From Chenopodium formosanum (Eukaryota > Streptophyta > Magnoliopsida > Caryophyllales > Amaranthaceae), in contig CM044879.1 of the NCBI GenBank assembly GCA_024500155.1, positions 5,843,501-5,907,500 of the forward strand: DNA of 64,000 nucleotides. Direction: 5' to 3'. The translations under genes were made by a program, and so were the position numbers. Shown here piece after piece: positions 57,607 through 64,000 of the stretch. Every line of letters begins with the position of its first letter. Positions within the stretch are counted from its first letter, which is position 1. The notes under the pieces are model-generated. The model was not told the DNA's origin. It was given only the letters and a program-made list of their open reading frames with translations, and ran no database searches.

Positions 57607-59033
57607 TGATGCAAAATTTTGTATTTCTTTCATCCTTTAAAAATTATTTTTATGAATCCTTATCTATATATAAAAAATAATACTCTATACAAGTTTAGGG
57701 AATTTTTAGATTCGTTTTAATGCATGTTTGCTCAGATGACCAATATTTTTGAATTTCTATATGTGCGAGATGCTTTGGCTTAACATAATTCTTCGAAAAA
57801 AAAATGTCAATATGCCAATTTTCAACCACAAACCTTCAAGTCCTTAATTTTCAATTTCTTTATAGATTATACGAGTACTTTGTATTAATTTAATTTACAA
57901 ATTATGGACCGAGTAGTTTTGTTATTTAAAGGCACACAGTATAAGGCCAAGGGTATTTCATTTATAGTAGCGGTATTCTCGTGCCGGAAATGTTCAATTA
58001 ATATTTAATATGGCTATTGGCTACGTTTACATTTCTAAAAATAAAAGCTTACATATAACACTTAAAAAGTTATTAAATCATTTTACAGTAATCAATTTAG
58101 AAGGAAGAAATATTTCTAATAATTTCCCTCAAAAAAAAAAAAAAAAAAAAATTCTAATAAAATATCTTCTGCTCATAAAATTCTAAGTAAACTTTCTTGG
58201 GTCCTTGGCACATAGCCACTGCACATAAACACAATAATTCTAAACGTATGAGTTACTCAGTAGTTTTTAGTTACGAGTATAAATTCAAAGAAGGTTTTTG
58301 GTCCTTCGGTATGAATAGCTCAAAGGTCTTCCTTGGTTTGACCCTTTGTCTTGCCCAAATATTCAAAAAACATGCCAGTAAGACTTTCAATATTCAAAAC
58401 AAGGTTGATCTAATAACATACTAGGAATTGGTAGTTAAAAGAGCATTATCCTATCTCACCTGGCACGAAAATGGTTCGACTCGACACAATTCAAGTACAA
58501 ATTTCAAAAATGGTCCGTCTCGACACAAGTCACTGACAAGCCCAACACGAATATGGTTCAACTCGACACGAGTTCATCACAAGCCCGACATGAAAATGTG
58601 TATGTCAAATATAGAAGAACGATAGATGGAAGTGTAATTCAAACTCCACTGTGAATTATACTGAGAATGCCACACTAGTATTGTTATTGCGCATGTTGAT
58701 GTATAAAAGTGTTGGATGTTGTGGCATGTAAATCAATCGATCAGACTATGTAACCCAGGTCTTAGAACCCTACAATAATTTATACGGATTAATCCAATTA
58801 AATTCAATCTCTTTGACGGGGCAATTTAATTCAATCTAGAACATAACTTTTTTCAAAAAAAAAAAACATTCTTGCATAATTCTATAGTACAAAAAATTAA
58901 GACCCAAATATCTTTGAAAAGTTCAAGACATCAAGGTAAGGGTGATAATGATACAAGTGGCTTTAACACACCGTTGAGCCTACGACACTATTAGAGCCAA
59001 CCATTATTTTCATGAAGATTTTTATTTTATTTT
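57607..59033. other. intergenic DNA between the two lectin kinases
   Basis: No gene is seen. A degenerate tandem of about 45-50 bp units ('atggttcRactcgacacRa', 'caagcccRacaYgaa') lies at 58464-58605. A 20-A run lies at about 58132. Confidence 0.5.
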
Positions 59034-59735
59034 ATTTTGTGTGGATGGTTGTATGTACTATGTATAAATCATGTTTAATGTGACAAAAATTGTACTACCT
59101 TTGACTTGTCATTACTTTGGACCGTATTAGTCACGTAATTGTGAAGTTAAGCAGAATTGTAACATACATTTCATCATTTACTAGCAAGTCTCAAGTCACA
59201 ACTATTCAACAAATGAAACTCATGGCCATCGGAAAGCAACTATTCCCTGGAATCCTTCTTTCTTTATTCGTCCTTCCAAAGAATAATTTTCAAATGTTTA
59301 AAAAACTTGAATGAAACTTTCGCATGTGGGGTTTATTTATTTATTTTTTGTCAATTCTTATCTTTAATCTCATTCGCTTTCCCTATTTTGTGCGGATGGT
59401 TGTATGTACTACGTATAAATCATGTTCAATGTCACAAAAATTGTACTACCTTTGACTTGTTATTACTTTGGACCATATTAGTAACGTAATCGTGAAGTTT
59501 AGCAGAATTGTAACATACATTTCACCATTTACTAGCAAGTCTCAAGTCACAACTATTCAACAAACAAACTCATAACAATCGGAAAGCAACTATTCCCTCG
59601 AACCCTTCTTTCTCTATTCGTCCCTCCAAAGAATAATTTTCAAATTTAAACTTGATTGAAACTTTCGCATGTGGGGTTTATTTATTTTTTGTCATTTTCT
59701 TGTCTTTAATCTCATTTGCTTTTCCTATAAAGAGG
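59034..59735. repeat. 351-bp tandem duplication upstream of the ZmPK1-like kinase
   Basis: 59034-59384 and 59385-59735 are direct copies with few differences: both contain 'ggatggttgtatgtacta', 'tttgacttgt', 'agcagaattgtaacataca', 'tcaagtcacaactattcaac', 'ggaaagcaactattccct' and 'actttcgcatgtggggttt'. Each copy has TTGACT (W-box core) within TTTGACTTGT. Only the right copy ends in a TATAAAG box, directly before the gene; at that place the left copy reads CTATTTTG. Confidence 0.9.
59726..59732 (+). promoter_or_regulatory. probable TATA box of the ZmPK1-like kinase
   Basis: TATAAAG lies 150 bp upstream of the ATG at 59882 and at the end of the second promoter repeat. Confidence 0.5.
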
Positions 59736-59881
59736 GTATGAGGCAAACTCAACACGACACCAAACCTTTAGACAAACTTAAGAGGGATTGGAATACAGAG
59801 TACTATTGTATATATTACGATTACTATTCACTATTTCACTAATAAAATAATATTGCCTAATACACCCACTAAACCATCATC

Positions 59882-62296
59882 ATGAGAGCTCATAATATCT
59901 TCTTCCTCTTAATTACTTGCAATTTTTACTTCTTTTCAGCATCTTCCAAACCTTCAAATTATCTACCTAGAGGCTCTTCATTGACTGTCGAAGATGCTTC
60001 ATCGAAGCTTCTCGTCTCGCCGGACAAAACCTTCTCTTGTGGCTTCTACACTTTCAATGCCACCACACATGCCTATTACTTCTCAATTTGGTACACCAAC
60101 TCCAAGGAAAAAACCGTTGTATGGACGGCTAATCGAGATAAACCCGTAAACGGCCGTGGCTCGAGGTTGACCCTAGGGAAAGATGGTGCACTAGTCTTAA
60201 CTGACCGTGATGGCTCATTTGCGTGGGAAACAAATACTTCATCACTCGCGGTTGATAGAGCCGAGCTTCTTAACTCCGGAAACCTTGTTCTTAAGAGCAA
60301 AAGTGGTAAAATTCTTTGGAAAAGTTTTGATTTTCCAACTGATACTTTGTTACCTAATCAATTTTTTACAAAGAACCAAAAATTGATTTCTAGAATATCC
60401 CCACAAGTTTTTAGTCCTGGCTATTTTAGTTTTTATTTTGATTATGAAAATGTGCTTATAATGATTTACGACGGCCCTGAATTTTCAAGCAAATCTTGGC
60501 CTAATCCTGATAACAATGTCTTTCAAAATGGTAGAACAAGTTACAATAGTACTAGGGTTGCAGTTCTTGATGATACAGGCACTCTTGTATCGAGTGATAA
60601 ACTACAAATCAGTGCTTCCGATGTTGGCTTAGGGGTTAAGAGAAGGTTGACAATGGATCATGATGGGAATTTGAGGCTTTTTAGCTTGAATGATATGTCC
60701 GGGTTATGGACCGTAACATGGCAAGCTATTATTCCACAATGTAATATACGTGGTCTATGTGGTCGGAATGGGATTTGTATATATACACCTGACCCTAAAT
60801 GTTCATGCCCTCCGTACTATGAACCTGTAAATTCGACTGATTGGAGCAAGGGATGCAAGCCTATATTTAAAAGGCGATGTAATGATACTGAATTTATTGA
60901 GATACCTCATGTTGATTACTATGGTTTCGATCTCAATTATACTCAAAACATTTCATTTAAGGATTGTCAACAACTTTGCTTAAGGGATTGTCGTTGCGAA
61001 GCATTTAAACATGCAATAAGAAGCGGGTTATGGACTTGTTACACGAAAGGTGACCTTTTCAATGGGCACAATTACATATATGATGAAAGTGTGTACCTTA
61101 GAATTCCAACAAGAGTGAAAACATCGGAGTCCAACAATACCCTTAATGTATCGCGTTTGGATTGTGGAGGTGGAGATCCAAAGATAGTACTCCTACCCAA
61201 GTCGTATAATGATGCCTCAACTCGAAGCTTTAAGTGGGCATATTTATACTCATTTGGTGCGGCTATTGGAGCAATTGAAGTCATTCTTTTCGTATCAAGC
61301 TGGTGTTTCTTTTTCAGGAAACATGGGACTTTGGGTTCTTTGGAAGAAGGGTACCGGACTATTTCTAGTCAATTTAGGAGCTTTAGCTACGGGGAACTCA
61401 AGAGGGCAACGGAGAAATTCAAGCAAGTTCTAGGAGAAGGCGGGTTTGGAGCCGTTTACAAGGGTGTTTTGGCGGATGAAAGGGTGGTAGCAGTGAAGAA
61501 ACTCGAAAATGTAGTTCATGGGGAGGAAGAATTTTGGGCAGAAGTGAGCACATTTGGTAGGATCAATCATATGAACTTAGCTCGAATGTGGGGGTTTTGT
61601 TCGGAAGGGATACAAAGGCTCTTGGTCTATGAGTACATCGAGAATGGATCCTTAGACAAACACTTGTTCTCATCCTCCACTAGATGCATCCTTCTTGAGT
61701 GGGAAAAGAGGTTCAAGATTGCACTAGGTACCGCGAAAGGCTTAGCATACCTTCATCACGAGTGCCTAGAATGGGTTATCCATTGTGATGTAAAGCCTGA
61801 GAACATACTTTTGGACAGTGATTTCGAGCCTAAAATATCAGACTTTGGGTTAGCAAAGTTATGCCAACGCGATAGCCAAGGGCTATCCCAGTTGTCCATG
61901 ATGAGAGGCACGAAAGGGTATATGGCTCCCGAGTGGACAACAAACCTTCCTCTTACATCAAAGGTTGATGTTTACAGCTACGGAGTAGTGATACTAGAGC
62001 TAGTGAGAGGGCTTAGACTATCGAGTTGGGTAGTCGATGATAATGCTAAAGAAGAGGAGATGCTTGGATTGAAAAGTTTTGTGAGATTTGCACAAGGTAA
62101 GATGCAAGATGGAGGGAATTCATGGATCGACGACTTGGTAGATTCGAGATTGGAAGGAAAATTCTGTCGAAACCAAGCAGGTAAAATGATTGAGATAGGT
62201 CTTTTGTGTGTCGAGGATGACAGGAACAAGCGTCCAACTATGGAATCAGTTGCCCAAGCTCTTGCCGAGTGTGAAGATGAAGTTGCAAATATGTGA
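59882..62296 (+). CDS. G-type lectin receptor kinase, ZmPK1-like
   Basis: An intronless frame of 804 residues. Signal peptide (about 1-22), bulb-type lectin domain (about 32-185), S-locus-like middle region, EGF-like cysteines (287-325), PAN/apple (about 333-407), transmembrane segment (about 452-478), kinase (about 515-790). Motifs: GEGGFGAV (518-525), Lys539, HCDVKPEN (634-641), DFG (654-656), APE (682-684). Cys before the catalytic Asp makes it non-RD. It differs clearly from the 53710 gene in its lectin and linker sequence, so the two are not a recent tandem pair. Family members are plasma-membrane Ser/Thr kinases, several tied to defence or self-recognition; ligand here unknown. The tandem promoter repeat with W-box cores hints at WRKY control, an inference. 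Confidence 0.93.
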   Translation: MRAHNIFFLLITCNFYFFSASSKPSNYLPRGSSLTVEDASSKLLVSPDKTFSCGFYTFNATTHAYYFSIWYTNSKEKTVVWTANRDKPVNGRGSRLTLGKDGALVLTDRDGSFAWETNTSSLAVDRAELLNSGNLVLKSKSGKILWKSFDFPTDTLLPNQFFTKNQKLISRISPQVFSPGYFSFYFDYENVLIMIYDGPEFSSKSWPNPDNNVFQNGRTSYNSTRVAVLDDTGTLVSSDKLQISASDVGLGVKRRLTMDHDGNLRLFSLNDMSGLWTVTWQAIIPQCNIRGLCGRNGICIYTPDPKCSCPPYYEPVNSTDWSKGCKPIFKRRCNDTEFIEIPHVDYYGFDLNYTQNISFKDCQQLCLRDCRCEAFKHAIRSGLWTCYTKGDLFNGHNYIYDESVYLRIPTRVKTSESNNTLNVSRLDCGGGDPKIVLLPKSYNDASTRSFKWAYLYSFGAAIGAIEVILFVSSWCFFFRKHGTLGSLEEGYRTISSQFRSFSYGELKRATEKFKQVLGEGGFGAVYKGVLADERVVAVKKLENVVHGEEEFWAEVSTFGRINHMNLARMWGFCSEGIQRLLVYEYIENGSLDKHLFSSSTRCILLEWEKRFKIALGTAKGLAYLHHECLEWVIHCDVKPENILLDSDFEPKISDFGLAKLCQRDSQGLSQLSMMRGTKGYMAPEWTTNLPLTSKVDVYSYGVVILELVRGLRLSSWVVDDNAKEEEMLGLKSFVRFAQGKMQDGGNSWIDDLVDSRLEGKFCRNQAGKMIEIGLLCVEDDRNKRPTMESVAQALAECEDEVANM

Positions 62297-63268
62297 CTCA
62301 ACAATAATTAACTACAAATTGGTTATGTTCGAGTGCTTAGTATATCCTCCTTAAAAATAATGCTTGGATATTTATTCTATTTTTTTTGAGCAAATTGCTT
62401 GGATGTAAGTTTTTTTAATTTGTTTTTTAATTTGTTTTTTTGGCGAGAAAGCTTGTATGTATGTTTATGTGATATTGTAGGATATTGTATGCATATAAAT
62501 TAAAAACATAAATCAAAGCGCAAATTCTACTCTACTCTTAGGGTACCCTGTGCATGGTACTCCAGGTTTATAAAATTTATGTTATTTTAATATGAATTTC
62601 TTGTTATTGCAATTTATTTATATGTTATTTTAAAATAAGGATATGTTATTTTATATTTGTAAGTTTTTTTTTTTTTCCAACATTGATTCTTTCACCGTAC
62701 TCCAGATTTATAAAATTTATGTTATTTTTATATGAACCTCTTATTATTTCAATTTTTATACATGTTATTTTTAAAATAAGTACATGTTATTTTAATAAAT
62801 GCATTTTTTTTTTACATGATGTTAAAGTAAATAAGTGAATAACATATTATTTTAGAAAAATAACACAAGGTTTTAAGCAAAATAACATAAGACTTAGGCA
62901 AAATAACTCAAGTACATTGGGTATAGAGTAGTGGAGTATTGTGATCCAGGAGTATATAATACTAATTGAAATCAAAGAAGTAATTTGTTTATAAAAAAAT
63001 TCAAAATGTTGTTTAAAATTATAAATTGTTCGACAATAATATGTACTTCAAATGTGTTATCCTAGCTTCTAGGATATGATCTTTTTACCTTCATAAGTAA
63101 AATAATACTGCATTGTAATTAAGGACTTATTTGCTTCACCTTATTTCCAAATTAAAATTTGTTGAATTTAAATTATTTTTCGATTTCTTATTATATTTTT
63201 TATGTACAATTTTCAAAATTTGAACTAAAATAATTATTACTGAAATTTTACTTTTTTTTTGTACTGAA
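62297..63268. other. 3' flank and intergenic DNA
   Basis: No gene is seen. A diverged direct repeat lies at about 62547-62650 and 62690-62790 ('gtactccaggtttataaaatttatgttattt' split over both copies, then TATTTTAAAATAAG). Beyond it the DNA is AT-rich up to the MITE. Confidence 0.5.
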
Positions 63269-63277
63269 TTAAAATTA

Positions 63278-63540
63278 GGAAATTTTGCAAAAAACCACCT
63301 TTTAAATCTTGTTTTTTGCATTTAACCACCTTTTAAAAAAAATGTTGCAAAAAACCACCAATTTTAAAAATTTTGTTGCAACTTACCACCAATTCAATGT
63401 AAAACAATTGATAAATTTGGCTGAAAAAGTGGTAATTTGCAACAAATTTTTTGAAATTGGTGGTCTTTTGCAACATTTTTTTTAAAAGGTGGTTATTTGC
63501 AAAAAACAAGATTTAAAAGGTGGTTTTTTGCAAAATTTCC
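63278..63540. mobile_element. 263-bp Mutator-type MITE with 9-bp target duplication
   Basis: The two halves are inverted copies over about 110 bp each: GGAAATTTTGCAAAAAACCACC at the left (shown in part) and its inverse at the right, with repeated 'aaaccacct' units. Outside, TTAAAATTA occurs on both sides (63269-63277 and 63541-63549), a perfect 9-bp duplication typical of Mutator elements. The 'ggtggta' repeats at about 14824-14895 look related. Confidence 0.9.
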
Positions 63541-63563
63541 TTAAAATTATTTACTAAATATTA

Positions 63564-63977
63564 CTCCCTCCGTCCCTAAATTACATTCTTGTTTGGAAAT
63601 TTACACGGGAATTAAGGAGGAAAGAATAAGACAAATAACAATAATTAAACAATGCAATGGGAAGTACAAAACATTAATAATGTTTTTGATTAAAACAAAG
63701 ATATATTAGTTATTACTCATGACATGTCATCAATCCTTTGCAAAAAAAAAGGACCAATCACATGCTCCTAATTGAAATTTTTTAACCAATCATATTCATT
63801 GTAATTTGGCACAAGGATTATGAGTGAGATTAGGAAAGGAAGGGTGAGAAAGCATTAAATATAAAACAGAAAAAGAGAGTTGTTTTACTAAAAAAACTTA
63901 CCAAAAATAAAAAGGAGGAATGTAATTTTGGAATACCAAAAATAGAAAGGAGGAATGTAATTTAGGGACGGAGGGAG
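63564..63977. mobile_element. Stowaway MITE, 414 bp
   Basis: Ends CTCCCTCCGTCCCTAAATTAC and the inverse are flanked by TA (63562-63563 and 63978-63979). The interior is AT-rich and non-coding, with a second inner copy of 'aggaggaatgtaatttt' near the right end. It lies 14 bp from the target duplication of the preceding MITE. Confidence 0.9.
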
Positions 63978-64000
63978 TATTTCTTTAAAGGTGAATAGAA

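Noticed and set aside
53710..62296. The two lectin kinases as a recent inverted duplication
   Set aside because: They share domain order but differ widely in ectodomain and juxtamembrane sequence, and belong to different subfamilies (At1g34300-like and ZmPK1-like).
1..64000. CRISPR arrays, operons, bacterial terminators or an integrated viral genome
   Set aside because: The spaced repeats seen are transposon or microsatellite arrays; genes are intron-bearing plant genes; no viral replicase or coat gene was recognised.

Overview
This is nuclear plant DNA. The genes are split by AT/T-rich GT-AG introns, the intergenic DNA is AT-rich and full of MITEs and LTR fragments, and every recognised gene belongs to a plant family (DUF3537, CYP51, G-type lectin receptor kinases, plant EHD, plant mitochondrial S10). 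It reads as a eudicot. A Caryophyllales/Amaranthaceae source is possible from the style of the repeats and the nuclear rps10, but that is a guess.

Layout. 1-5.1 kb: gene-free, two Tourist-like MITEs and an old direct repeat. 5.2-8.8 kb (+): four-exon DUF3537 membrane protein gene. 10.1-14.3 kb (+): MPC1, a mitochondrial pyruvate carrier subunit, behind a 2.3 kb 5' UTR intron with an internal duplication. 14.4-25.8 kb: a transposon graveyard (foldback MITEs, Tourist and Stowaway elements, GC-rich Mutator-like elements, one with another element nested inside). 25.9-29.2 kb (+): two-exon CYP51 paralogue with an altered I-helix motif, followed by a 5'-truncated copia RNase H, LTR and poly(A). 30.7-33.2 kb: an element with an 11-bp target duplication, itself split by a 1.6 kb solo LTR. 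33.6-36.5 kb (+): nuclear gene for mitochondrial ribosomal protein uS10, without a presequence. 37.2-42.6 kb: a 5.4 kb Mutator-like element with about 150-bp terminal inverted repeats, a broken mudrA-like transposase (-) and, convergent to it, an intact GRF zinc-finger ORF (+). 44-47 kb: decayed RNase H (RVT_3) and copia remnants. 48.2-53.2 kb (+): 16-exon EHD1-type endocytic ATPase. 53.7-56.1 kb (-) and 59.9-62.3 kb (+): two single-exon non-RD G-type lectin receptor kinases, transcribed away from each other and separated by a 1.25 kb hAT-type element with a perfect 8-bp target duplication and a 351-bp tandem duplication just upstream of the second kinase. 62.5-64 kb: more MITEs.

The genes are not an operon or an obvious cluster. 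MPC1 and uS10m both serve mitochondria, EHD1 serves membrane recycling, and the two lectin kinases are probably cell-surface receptors. The most unusual points are the GRF zinc-finger gene riding inside the Mutator element, the CYP51 with a substituted AGxHTS motif, the presequence-less uS10m with an in-frame stop immediately before its ATG, and the several nested insertions whose order can be read from intact target-site duplications.
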